DNA of 64,000 bases from CAXRDE01 sp964229355 (GTDB taxonomy: Bacteria > Cyanobacteriota > Sericytochromatia > UBA7694), in the NCBI GenBank assembly GCA_964229355.1, contig CAXRDE010000004.1:124001-188000 (forward strand). Reading direction: 5' to 3'. The notes under the pieces were generated by a model. It saw nothing but the letters and a program-made list of their open reading frames with translations. It did not search any database and was not told where the DNA came from. Position numbers and translations under genes: made by a program. Positions 26,598-34,412 of this stretch are shown piece after piece. Numbering within the stretch: the stretch's first letter is position 1; each line of letters begins with the position of its first letter.

Positions 26598-26606
26598 TGC
26601 TATGAT
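26598..26606 (+). promoter_or_regulatory. Extended -10 promoter before the DUF3084-like gene
   Basis: TGC precedes TATGAT, 31 bases before the GTG at 26638, with AGGAG in the leader. It would allow this gene to be expressed apart from the mlaEF transcript. Confidence 0.45.
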
Positions 26607-26637
26607 AAAGAAGATGTGAACGCAAGGAGTAGGATCT

Positions 26638-27840
26638 GTGACACCCGCCTTTTGGCTCTGTCTCTTGCTGGTTATTGCCAGCGGTCTCAGCGCCTATATC
26701 GGAAACGAATGGGGACGAAAAATCGGCAAGCGGAAGCTGTCTATCTTTCGGATGCGCCCCAAACACAGCAGCACCTTTTTAACGGTACTCTTGAGCATGT
26801 GTTTGTCCCTGGGACTCATGGGCGTGGTGCTGGTGAGTGCACCCACCTTGCAACAGGCCCTTTTTACACCGGCCACACCACCTCAGACCCTGACCGATTA
26901 CCAGGAGGCCCTGGCGCTGGCCCATACGCAAATCCAGCGCTTGAGTCAAAAGACGCAGCCTTTAGAAGTATCCCCCGCCCCCACAACACCTGCTCGTGCC
27001 GAGGAGCCCGCCGCATTGACTCCCTCCGTGACCGTCACGCCTACCCAAACGCCGCCCCGTCAACAATCCTCCCCCCAGCGCCGAGTGCCTTTGCGCCTGG
27101 CCAACGGAACGCCGCCTGCACCCGTGAAGCGTGCCGCGAAGCCCGTGCCTCAAAAAGTAAAGGGGCCCCAACGGGATGCGCCGCCTCGGCTTTCAAGCCG
27201 TCGTCCGGTACGTTCAACGGGACCCCTGGCAGTGCCATCGCAGACCGTGTCCGTGACGCCATCATCGACCCCTACTGTTGAAGCCATCGCGCCGCCTCAA
27301 ACCCTGGCGGCCCTGCCGCTGTATCCCACGGGCCCGCTGTTTGCGCTGACGGTGAATGGCGAACTTACCCCGCAAGAGTCTCAGCAGTTAAATATGGGCA
27401 TTCAGCGTTTAACCCAAAACTACTTGCAGTTGTTAGGCATTCAATCAGAAGCCTTACAATGGGCACCTACCCAACTGGCCCAGGAGATGACCAAGCTGAA
27501 CAGCACAGGCCAATATCGCCTGGAAGTTACCTTGCAAGCGCAGCAGGAGTCCACCCGGGTTCCTGTGTATGTGGCTGTGCAGCCTCTTAACAATGTGGCA
27601 GACGAAGACTTTGATCCCCAAACCCTGCTCGAAAACCAGCGTTTAAACCCGGTGAAAAGCCGCCAGAGTTTACGCAACGATCTGCAAACGGTTTTACAAC
27701 AGCACGCCCAACAGCAATTGGCTTTACAAAGCCCCGAAAGCCCACGAGAGTTGCGTTTGCGCACCGTACAGCTGCCCTTTGAAATTTTAAACATCGAAAA
27801 CAGCAATGGCACCATTACAGGGGAGTTGTTTTTGCGTTAG
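26638..27840 (+). CDS. DUF3084-like membrane protein
   Basis: A 400-residue protein starting with GTG behind AGGAGT. The N-terminus matches DUF3084: a first membrane helix, then GRKIGKRKLSIFRMRPKHSSTFLTVL and a second helix (about 48-65). DUF3084 is common in cyanobacteria and a few other phyla. A short helical segment follows, then about 120 residues rich in Pro, Thr, Arg and Ala, and a compact C-terminal domain (about 225-400). The function of the family is unknown. It ends 27 bases before the convergent ABC exporter. Confidence 0.7.
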   Translation: MTPAFWLCLLLVIASGLSAYIGNEWGRKIGKRKLSIFRMRPKHSSTFLTVLLSMCLSLGLMGVVLVSAPTLQQALFTPATPPQTLTDYQEALALAHTQIQRLSQKTQPLEVSPAPTTPARAEEPAALTPSVTVTPTQTPPRQQSSPQRRVPLRLANGTPPAPVKRAAKPVPQKVKGPQRDAPPRLSSRRPVRSTGPLAVPSQTVSVTPSSTPTVEAIAPPQTLAALPLYPTGPLFALTVNGELTPQESQQLNMGIQRLTQNYLQLLGIQSEALQWAPTQLAQEMTKLNSTGQYRLEVTLQAQQESTRVPVYVAVQPLNNVADEDFDPQTLLENQRLNPVKSRQSLRNDLQTVLQQHAQQQLALQSPESPRELRLRTVQLPFEILNIENSNGTITGELFLR

Positions 27841-27866
27841 CAGCACCTCACCTGTCGGGTCGCGGA

Positions 27867-29606
27867 TTAGTCCACCAGGCTATCGCCATACAGGGCTTGA
27901 AAGCGCGGGTTTTCCATCATAGATTCACCCTTGCCGTGGCAGAGCACCTGGCCGGCTTCGAGTAAAACCACCTGCTCTGCCTGTTGCAGCGTATGGCGTC
28001 GGTGGGTGACCAACAGAATCAACATCTGGGGGTTGAATTGCTGTAAGGCGTTCCAAAAGCGGGCCTCAGTTTCCGCATCTAAGGCCGAGGTGCAGTCATC
28101 TAGAATCAAAATGTCGGGTCGCCCAATGAGGGCTCGGGCAATGGCGATGCGCTGTTTTTGACCGCCCGATAAGCGCACGCCCCGCTGTCCCACCAGGGTG
28201 TCCAAACCCTGTTCAAACCGCGCGAGCTCCTCGTGAAACTGAGCGGTGCGCAGGGCCTCTTGCAGACGGGCTTCGGTGGCGTCACCAAAATCCTGCCCAA
28301 ACAAAATATTGTCCCGCAGGGTGGCTGAAAACAAATGAGGGGTTTGGCTGACAAAGCCAATGCGAGACCGCAAACCCTGAAGGGTGTAATTGGACAAGGG
28401 AACTTCATTGAGTAAAATGCGGCCCCTATGGGGCTCAATCATACGGGGAACCATATCGAGCAAGAGGGTTTTGCCACCGCCGATGGGGCCCGCCAGGGCG
28501 GTCATTTGGCCCGCCTGGGCTGTAAAGCTCACCCCTTGTAAAGCAGGGCGGTCAAAGGTGTAGCTTATATTTTCAAAGCGTAGGCTCAGCGGGCCCTGTG
28601 GAAAAGCCTGCGGTGTTGACGTGTCGATGATTTCTGGCGGGTAATCTTCGAGTTCCCGCACCCGCTCTACCGACACAGAGGCCTGGCGGCCTTTAATAAA
28701 AAACTGTCCGATATCTACCATGGGCCAAATCAACATAAAAATGTAGGTGTTAAAGGCCACCAGGGTTCCCAGACTCAGGCTACCGTGGATGACCAACCAG
28801 CCACCCACTAAAAATACGCTCAACATGCCCAGCTCAGAAAAACGGCTATACGCAATTTCTAAAAACGCACTGACACGGGTCAGCGCCAATTCGCGTTGAA
28901 TTTGGACGTCGACTACTTTTTCAAAGCCCTGGGTGACCGCAAGCTCTTGACCATAGGCTTTTAAAACGCGGATGCCGTCCAGGGTAGAGGTTAAATAGGC
29001 GTTGAGCTCAGAAATGCTGGCCTGTGAGGCTTTGGCATAGGCCACCGTGCGCTGTGAGGACACCACATAATAGGCCACCACAAAGAGTAAAGGAATCAGC
29101 GTGACGAGTGTCAAAAGACCGTTTAAATAGGCCATAAAAAGCAGGCTGCTGCCCACGGTAATCAGCGCTTGATAAAAGCGAAAAACCCCACTGCAGGCAA
29201 ACCAGCCCAGTTTTTTTTCGCTGATGTCGTCAATCAGGCGGGTGGTCACGTCCCCGGTGCGAAAGCGGTAAAAAAAGCTGCGTCCCAATTGCAAAATGAC
29301 CCGTGACAAGCGCAGGCGAAAGGCGTGTTCAAAGTCGAAGTTGGTCATGCCCCGTAGGCTTTGTAGGGCCATATTTAAGAAAAAGTGACCCACGCCCAGC
29401 GCCAAAATGATCAGCACCTGTTGGGCCAAAAACGTCCGGCTGACCTGTCCGTTTTGTAGTGCGTCGAAAATCTGTTTAATAAATAACGGGCTCCAGGTCC
29501 CAAAGAGTACCGCCAAAGGGGTTAACACCAGAAGGGCTATCAGACGCCACCGAAATGGACGCCAAAAAGGCAGCAGCCAGCGTAAAGTGTCTTTAAATTG
29601 AAGCAT
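27867..29606 (-). CDS. Heterodimeric ABC exporter, degenerate-Walker-B subunit
   Basis: A half-transporter of about 579 residues with six transmembrane helices followed by an ATPase domain: Walker A GPIGGGKT, canonical signature LSGGQKQRIAIARAL, H-loop VTHRRHTL. Its Walker B reads ILILDDCTSALD, so the catalytic Glu is replaced by Asp. It partners with the upstream gene, which it overlaps. Known heterodimers (TM287/288, BmrCD) carry exactly such an asymmetric site and export drugs or lipids. I use the ATG at 29606 (MLQFKDTLRW); an in-frame ATG at 29636 is possible. Substrate unknown. Confidence 0.92.
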   Translation of the reverse strand: MLQFKDTLRWLLPFWRPFRWRLIALLVLTPLAVLFGTWSPLFIKQIFDALQNGQVSRTFLAQQVLIILALGVGHFFLNMALQSLRGMTNFDFEHAFRLRLSRVILQLGRSFFYRFRTGDVTTRLIDDISEKKLGWFACSGVFRFYQALITVGSSLLFMAYLNGLLTLVTLIPLLFVVAYYVVSSQRTVAYAKASQASISELNAYLTSTLDGIRVLKAYGQELAVTQGFEKVVDVQIQRELALTRVSAFLEIAYSRFSELGMLSVFLVGGWLVIHGSLSLGTLVAFNTYIFMLIWPMVDIGQFFIKGRQASVSVERVRELEDYPPEIIDTSTPQAFPQGPLSLRFENISYTFDRPALQGVSFTAQAGQMTALAGPIGGGKTLLLDMVPRMIEPHRGRILLNEVPLSNYTLQGLRSRIGFVSQTPHLFSATLRDNILFGQDFGDATEARLQEALRTAQFHEELARFEQGLDTLVGQRGVRLSGGQKQRIAIARALIGRPDILILDDCTSALDAETEARFWNALQQFNPQMLILLVTHRRHTLQQAEQVVLLEAGQVLCHGKGESMMENPRFQALYGDSLVD

Positions 29607-31350
29607 GGCTGACCTGCAGGGCGTGTAAGTGGGCATAGTGGCCCTGGTTGGCTAAGAGTTCGCGGTGACTGCCCGACTCTAGCACCCGGCCATGGTGCAG
29701 CACCAAAATATGGTCACAGGCCTCAATGGTGCTCAGACGGTGGGCAATAATCAGGGCGGTACGGCCTTTAAGGACGGTGTGCATGGCCTCTTGAATCCGC
29801 CCTTCGGTTTCGGGGTCAATATGGCTGGTGGCTTCGTCCAGAATCAAAACCCGTGGGTCCTGGAGCAGGGCGCGACCAAAGGAAAGCAATTGTTGTTCGC
29901 CTTCGGAGAGGTTGTGGGCATCTTCTGCCAGGGGCGTGTCGTAACCGGAGGGCAGGTTGAGAATGCGCTGGTGCAAGCCAATTTGCGCCAGGCGCTGGGC
30001 CATATGGTCAGAAGAGAGGGGTTTGTCGAGGGTTAAGTTGTCACGAATGCTGCCGGGAAAAAACACCACATCCTGTAGCACCAATCCCATGGCTTGCCGC
30101 AGAGCGCGCAGCTCAAATTCACGAATGTCGATGCCGTTGATGCAAATGCGACCCTGTTGGGGATCATAAAAGCGCAGCAGCAATGAGATAATGGTGGTTT
30201 TGCCACTGCCGGTGGCACCTACCAGGGCCCAGTGCGCTCCGGCGGGGCAGCAGAAGCTAATGTCCTCGAGTACCCAGCTCTCTGAAGTAGGGTAACGAAA
30301 CGAAACCTGTTCGAAGCGAATTTCCCACAGACCTGTGGGCAGGGGCTGAGGGTGTTCGGGCGTGCGGATGGTGGGATGTTCTGCCAGCAACTCAAAAATA
30401 CGTTGTGCACCAGCCAGGGCCTTTTGAAACTCGTTAAATTGAGAGGACAAAAACATAATGGGGCCAAAAAAGCTGCGAATAAATACCATGAATAAAACCA
30501 GTGAGCCCACCGAGAGCTGTTGCCCCATCACAAGCTGGCCCCCGAACCAAAGCACCAAAGCCAAAGCCAGATCCTGGGTAAAGAACAAGACGTTAAAAAA
30601 GCTATTAAATCCCAGGGTCATGCGGCCCTCAAGGGCGTTTTTTTGCTGACTTTGTCGGGTGATTTCGCCCATAAAACGATCTTGCTGCGCAAACATCTGA
30701 ATGGTGGCAATGCCTTGAATAACCTCCGTGAGCAAACCGTTGACTTCGGACACCCGTTGGCGGATCCTTAACAACAGGGGGGCCATCAGGCGCTGAAACA
30801 GCAGACCCGCCACCAGAATCAAAGGACAAATGCCCACCACATAAATCGCCAGGCGCAGGTCGTATTGCCAGGCCATGACGCCAAACATGCCCAGCATCAT
30901 GATCAAGTTGCTGGCCACATTTGAGATGACGCTACTAAACAGCACCTTCATGGCGTTGGCATCATTTTCGATGCGCGTGACCAGCTGTCCGGTGGTATGG
31001 CGGTCAAAAAAGGGCAGGTCTAAATGCATCACATGGGCAAAAGAGCGTTGTTTTAAACGGGCAATAATTTGCAAGCCCGCTTGTTCTAGCATAATCAACT
31101 GCCAGTACTGTGCGGTAAAGCCGCTCATCATCAATGCCACATAACCGCCCAACAGCATGAGCAAGCCCTGAAAGTCGCCTGGCAAAATAAACCGATCGAT
31201 GGCCTGCTGTAAAATAATGGGGCCCAACATTTTGGCCACGGACCCGTAAAGAAGCAGAATGACAGCGCCCAGGAAAGCACGACGGTGGGGCTTGAGCCAG
31301 GGACCAAAGGTGTCGAAAAAAGTGGAGGCTAAACGTGGCGAAGGTGTCAT
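29593..31350 (-). CDS. Heterodimeric ABC exporter, catalytic-Walker-B subunit
   Basis: A 585-residue half-exporter with six transmembrane helices and an ATPase domain: Walker A GATGSGKT, Walker B VLILDEATSHID with the catalytic Glu, H-loop IIAHRLSTI. Its signature is LSEGEQQLL rather than LSGGQ. Together with the Asp-containing partner this yields one competent and one degenerate ATP site. The gene lacks a ribosome binding site; a perfect TATAAT lies 9 bases before the ATG, so the message may be leaderless. Likely roles are multidrug, lipid or peptide export. Confidence 0.94.
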   Translation of the reverse strand: MTPSPRLASTFFDTFGPWLKPHRRAFLGAVILLLYGSVAKMLGPIILQQAIDRFILPGDFQGLLMLLGGYVALMMSGFTAQYWQLIMLEQAGLQIIARLKQRSFAHVMHLDLPFFDRHTTGQLVTRIENDANAMKVLFSSVISNVASNLIMMLGMFGVMAWQYDLRLAIYVVGICPLILVAGLLFQRLMAPLLLRIRQRVSEVNGLLTEVIQGIATIQMFAQQDRFMGEITRQSQQKNALEGRMTLGFNSFFNVLFFTQDLALALVLWFGGQLVMGQQLSVGSLVLFMVFIRSFFGPIMFLSSQFNEFQKALAGAQRIFELLAEHPTIRTPEHPQPLPTGLWEIRFEQVSFRYPTSESWVLEDISFCCPAGAHWALVGATGSGKTTIISLLLRFYDPQQGRICINGIDIREFELRALRQAMGLVLQDVVFFPGSIRDNLTLDKPLSSDHMAQRLAQIGLHQRILNLPSGYDTPLAEDAHNLSEGEQQLLSFGRALLQDPRVLILDEATSHIDPETEGRIQEAMHTVLKGRTALIIAHRLSTIEACDHILVLHHGRVLESGSHRELLANQGHYAHLHALQVSHASI

Positions 31351-31358
31351 AGGCTGGG

Positions 31359-31365
31359 TATTATA
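31359..31365. promoter_or_regulatory. Overlapping divergent -10 elements
   Basis: The 7 bases TATTATA read as TATAAT on the minus strand (31360-31365), 9 bases before the exporter ATG, and as TATTAT on the plus strand (31359-31364), upstream of the acetyltransferase. One short site may thus serve both genes. No correctly spaced -35 is visible for either. Confidence 0.4.
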
Positions 31366-31399
31366 CGGGAAGGTTCATGTCAAAACAAAGGAGAACATC

Positions 31400-31867
31400 A
31401 TGACTGACGTTAAGAATATTTCTCAGGCACCTGTGGTAGTGGTGCGCGATGCGGCACAGCTGGCCCTTGCCTTTGACATTCGTCGCGAGGTGTTTATTGA
31501 GGAGCAAGGGGTTTCAGAAGCTGAAGAGATCGATGGTTTGGACGCTGACTGTGACCATGTGTTATGGATGGATGGAACCGAGGCCGTGGCCACCGGTCGC
31601 TTGCGGGTGGTCCATGAACACGATATTGCCTGGGGCAAAATTGAGCGGATCGCGGTGCGCAAGACCTGGCGCGGTCAAGGTCTGGGCAAGGCCATTGTAG
31701 AGGGGCTGGTGGCTTTAGGGCAACAGCAGCACGCCGTCAGACATTTCAAACTGGGTTCCCAGTGTGAGGCGATTCCCTTTTATGAAAAGCTGGGTTTTGA
31801 AGCCTATGGTGAGGTTTTTTTGGATGCGCGTATTCCCCATCGCATGATGAAAAAAGTGGTGTCTTAA
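31400..31867 (+). CDS. GNAT-family N-acetyltransferase
   Basis: A 155-residue acetyl-CoA-dependent acetyltransferase. It contains VFIEEQGVSEAEEID near the N-terminus, the central beta-strand GTEAVATGRLRVV, and the acetyl-CoA-binding segment IERIAVRKTWRGQGLGKAIVEGL (motif A, RGQGLG), then FYEKLGF. The VFIEEQ and PH-rich tail resemble the ElaA/YjcF-type subgroup. The substrate is unknown. The ATG at 31400 has AAAGGAG in front; the longer open frame reaches back into the divergent exporter and is rejected. Its stop overlaps the xseB stop by 4 bases. Confidence 0.9.
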   Translation: MTDVKNISQAPVVVVRDAAQLALAFDIRREVFIEEQGVSEAEEIDGLDADCDHVLWMDGTEAVATGRLRVVHEHDIAWGKIERIAVRKTWRGQGLGKAIVEGLVALGQQQHAVRHFKLGSQCEAIPFYEKLGFEAYGEVFLDARIPHRMMKKVVS

Positions 31868-32091
31868 GGGGATTCTGCTTCAAAGGCTTCGAGGGTAAAC
31901 GCCGTGCCGTTCTGGGTGAGTTGCAGCACCTTTTGCTCAGCGTCAGCCAGGGTTTGCTCTGCTTCCTGAATCAGCTGCTGGCTTTCTTCGTAGGCCGCCA
32001 GCGCGTCTTTCAGGCTGACCCCTTCATTGGCAAGGGTTTCCACGAGGTGTTCGAGGTGTTGTAAGGTGTCTTCAAAACTTTTTTCGGTCAT
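31864..32091 (-). CDS. xseB: Exodeoxyribonuclease VII small subunit
   Basis: A 75-residue protein with the family-defining stretch FEDTLQHLEHLVETLANEGVSL and LKDALAAYEES. XseB binds XseA and stabilises the exonuclease VII complex, which degrades single-stranded DNA to oligonucleotides. It lies 14 bases after xseA in the usual order. Confidence 0.95.
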   Translation of the reverse strand: MTEKSFEDTLQHLEHLVETLANEGVSLKDALAAYEESQQLIQEAEQTLADAEQKVLQLTQNGTAFTLEAFEAESP

Positions 32092-32105
32092 GATTTTCTC
32101 CTGGA

Positions 32106-33305
32106 CTATAACAGTCGGTATTGAATATCTTGTAGGTTAACTTCCACAGCGCCATCGGCAAAGTAAAGGGTGGTTTTGCCCGTTTTCAGGGCTTCTCGGT
32201 GGTGGACCACTTTGCCGTTTTGTTCCAATTGTACAAACCCCCGTGAGAAGGTGTGGTGGGGGGCCAGCGCCTCTAAGCGTTGGCGTAACAGTTGGAGTTT
32301 TTGCCGTTGCTGTTGCAAGCTCCAGGTCAGATTCTGTTGGAGTTGCTGTTGAAGCTGACTCAGCTTTTGACGTTGGGCCTGAATTTGAGCCTGGGGTGGC
32401 TGTAGGCGATGGTGTTGGCGCAGTGCGTTCAGGGTTAAGCGGGCTGTCTTTAAGCGCTGTTGCATCTGTTGGGCTGCGGTTTCGTGATAGTACAGCAATT
32501 GACCGCGCATTTCGGAGCGAGGCGGTATGGCCAGCTCGGCAGCGGCAGAGGGGGTGGCGGCCCGGTGATCGGCCACCAGATCACTGAGGCTGGTGTCCAC
32601 CTCATGACCCACGGCAGAAATGATCGGAATGTGCGAGGCAAAGATCGCCTCGGCCACGCTTTCTTCGTTAAAGGCCCAGAGATCCTCTAAAGAGCCGCCC
32701 CCGCGACCCAGGATAATCACATCGACCCCGCCCCAGGTGTTCAATTCCTGGAGGGCTTTGACCAGGTCGGGTGCCGCTTTTTCGCCCTGCACCTGAGCGG
32801 GGCGCACAATCATGTGTACCGCGGGGTTACGTCGTTTGGCAATGGACAAAATATCGCGGATGGCCGCCCCTGTGGGAGAAGTGATGACGCCAATGCGACG
32901 GGGATAAGCGGGCAAGGGTTTTTTGTGCTGTTCGTCGAAATAGCCCAGCTCCCAAAACTTTTGTTTTAAAGCCTCATAACGGGCCTGGAGATCGCCTTCG
33001 CCCACGGGCTTGAGGTGCACCACGTTCATTTGATAGCGGCCACTCTTCTCGTAGACCGTGATTTGGCCCGTACACACATATTTTTGTCCGTTCTCGAGGG
33101 GTTGCCTGAGCTGCTCGGCCCGAGACTTCCACATGACGGCAGACAGCTGGGCATGGCTGTCTTTGAGGGTGAAATAGGCGTGCCCCGAGAAGTGGGGGCG
33201 ATAATTCGAGATTTCGCCCTCCACCTGGATGGCATAGGGAAAGCAGCTTTCTAAAGCGCCTTTGATGGCGCGGGTGGCTTGCAAAACACTTAGCGGAGAG
33301 GACAT
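32106..33305 (-). CDS. xseA: Exodeoxyribonuclease VII large subunit
   Basis: The catalytic subunit of exonuclease VII, about 399 residues. It has an N-terminal OB-fold (VEGEISNYRPHFSGHAYFTLKD), the catalytic core with RIGVITSPTGAAIRDIL, RGGGSLEDLWAFNEE and ISAVGHEVDTSLSDLVADHRAATPSAAAE, and a glutamine-rich helical C-terminal region. I prefer the ATG at 33305; the frame opens at TTG five codons earlier. The Gln-rich coiled segment at about 270-345 is notably repetitive but normal for the family. Confidence 0.96.
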   Translation of the reverse strand: MSSPLSVLQATRAIKGALESCFPYAIQVEGEISNYRPHFSGHAYFTLKDSHAQLSAVMWKSRAEQLRQPLENGQKYVCTGQITVYEKSGRYQMNVVHLKPVGEGDLQARYEALKQKFWELGYFDEQHKKPLPAYPRRIGVITSPTGAAIRDILSIAKRRNPAVHMIVRPAQVQGEKAAPDLVKALQELNTWGGVDVIILGRGGGSLEDLWAFNEESVAEAIFASHIPIISAVGHEVDTSLSDLVADHRAATPSAAAELAIPPRSEMRGQLLYYHETAAQQMQQRLKTARLTLNALRQHHRLQPPQAQIQAQRQKLSQLQQQLQQNLTWSLQQQRQKLQLLRQRLEALAPHHTFSRGFVQLEQNGKVVHHREALKTGKTTLYFADGAVEVNLQDIQYRLL

Positions 33306-33378
33306 CGTTAAAACGCTCAATTCTGATCCAGATCACATCGAAAACGTGTAACAGATCTTAGTCATTGCTCAATCTTTT

Positions 33379-33387
33379 TGTCATAAT
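33379..33387 (+). promoter_or_regulatory. Extended -10 promoter for the lipoprotein pair
   Basis: TGT precedes CATAAT about 53 bases before the ATG at 33441, which has AGGA in front. No -35 is evident. Confidence 0.4.
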
Positions 33388-33440
33388 AAAGAAAAGCGCC
33401 TTATGATGAACAGGCGATACTCAGCACAAAAAGGATAATT

Positions 33441-34385
33441 ATGAAAAAAGTAATACGTTTTACCCTCGGTGGCTTACTGTGTTTGAGCGCCTGTGGCACC
33501 CCTTATGCGCAAAATGGATATCTCAAATTTAACGTGCAGTGGCCTCAAACCGCTGCGTTTCAAGTCCAGGTGATTCCCGCGGGCGTCACCCAGATTGAGA
33601 TCGAAATTCTCGATGAAACGGGAAAACGTGAGCTTTTGACCACAGTGCCTCGCGGTCAGGGGGCACAACAGGTGCGTTTAACGTTACGTGCGGGCGATAA
33701 AAAGGTTAAAATCCTGGCCAAAGATGCACAGGGAAGGGTGCTTGCTGAGTCTGAAGAAACGGTCACTATCAAGGTCGGAGAAGTAAGCCAGCTTCAAAGC
33801 GAGCTCTTGCCTGTTGAACTCGTGGCCGATCCGGTTTCTACGCCCGGGGGCAGTGGAAATCCTTCCCCCGATGGGACGCCTTCCAGTCAGCCTGCAGAAA
33901 ACCCAGGTGAAGACCCTGGAGAACCCGATCCCCAAACGCCGGATCCTGAACAAAGCAACGCACCGGAGCCCACACCTCAGCCCACGGCGACGAGTTCAAG
34001 CAGTGGCGGCGGAGGCGGTGGGGGATCCACCTCAAATTCAAGTTTAAGTCTTGTGGCCACGCCATCGACCTTACCGGGCATGGGCTATGCAGCGTTTGTG
34101 GAGGCTCTGTTATCTGACGAGAGTACGCCAGTCAGTGTCAGTTGGTCATGTACCCCTCCTGCAGGGGCTATCCAGTGTGGGAGCTTTGCTGAAAATACGG
34201 CCAAAACGGTGTGGACAGCGCCCGCAGATAGCAGCGAGTTTGGGGATGAGACCGTGAAAACCGTCAGCTTTACCCTGACGGGTACGGCAACGCTAGAAAA
34301 TGGCACGTCATTAACGGCCAGTGTGGTGGTCGATGTCAAACGGGGCAGTAGCAGCGCCATTGACATCCCCAACCCAAATAATTAG
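33441..34385 (+). CDS. Lipoprotein with Pro/Gly-rich linker and Ig-like domains
   Basis: A 314-residue predicted lipoprotein (lipobox LSAC, Cys18). An N-terminal beta-rich domain (about 28-125) resembles surface adhesin modules (QIEIEILDETGKRELL, VKILAKDAQGRVLAES). A linker of about 70 residues rich in Pro, Glu, Ser and Asp ends in a run of glycines. A C-terminal Ig-like domain follows (about 205-305, with paired cysteines in WSCTPPAGAIQCG). It is probably exposed at the cell surface. It sits 27 bases before a second large lipoprotein gene and is probably co-expressed with it. Confidence 0.65.
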   Translation: MKKVIRFTLGGLLCLSACGTPYAQNGYLKFNVQWPQTAAFQVQVIPAGVTQIEIEILDETGKRELLTTVPRGQGAQQVRLTLRAGDKKVKILAKDAQGRVLAESEETVTIKVGEVSQLQSELLPVELVADPVSTPGGSGNPSPDGTPSSQPAENPGEDPGEPDPQTPDPEQSNAPEPTPQPTATSSSSGGGGGGGSTSNSSLSLVATPSTLPGMGYAAFVEALLSDESTPVSVSWSCTPPAGAIQCGSFAENTAKTVWTAPADSSEFGDETVKTVSFTLTGTATLENGTSLTASVVVDVKRGSSSAIDIPNPNN

Positions 34386-34412
34386 GGACAATTAGGAGTT
34401 TAAAGGAATTTT

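Noticed and set aside
26616..27281. A 221-codon open frame overlapping the DUF3084-like gene
   Set aside because: It is rich in Arg, Pro, Ala and Thr as expected from a shifted reading of the Pro-rich region, has no good ribosome binding site and ends inside the real gene.
31360..31383. A TTGACA box upstream of the exporter TATAAT on the minus strand
   Set aside because: The spacer is only 12 bases, too short for a normal -35/-10 pair.
31259..31399. Upstream extension of the acetyltransferase
   Set aside because: It would overlap the divergent exporter gene by 92 bases and adds residues unlike the family; ATG 31400 has AAAGGAG.
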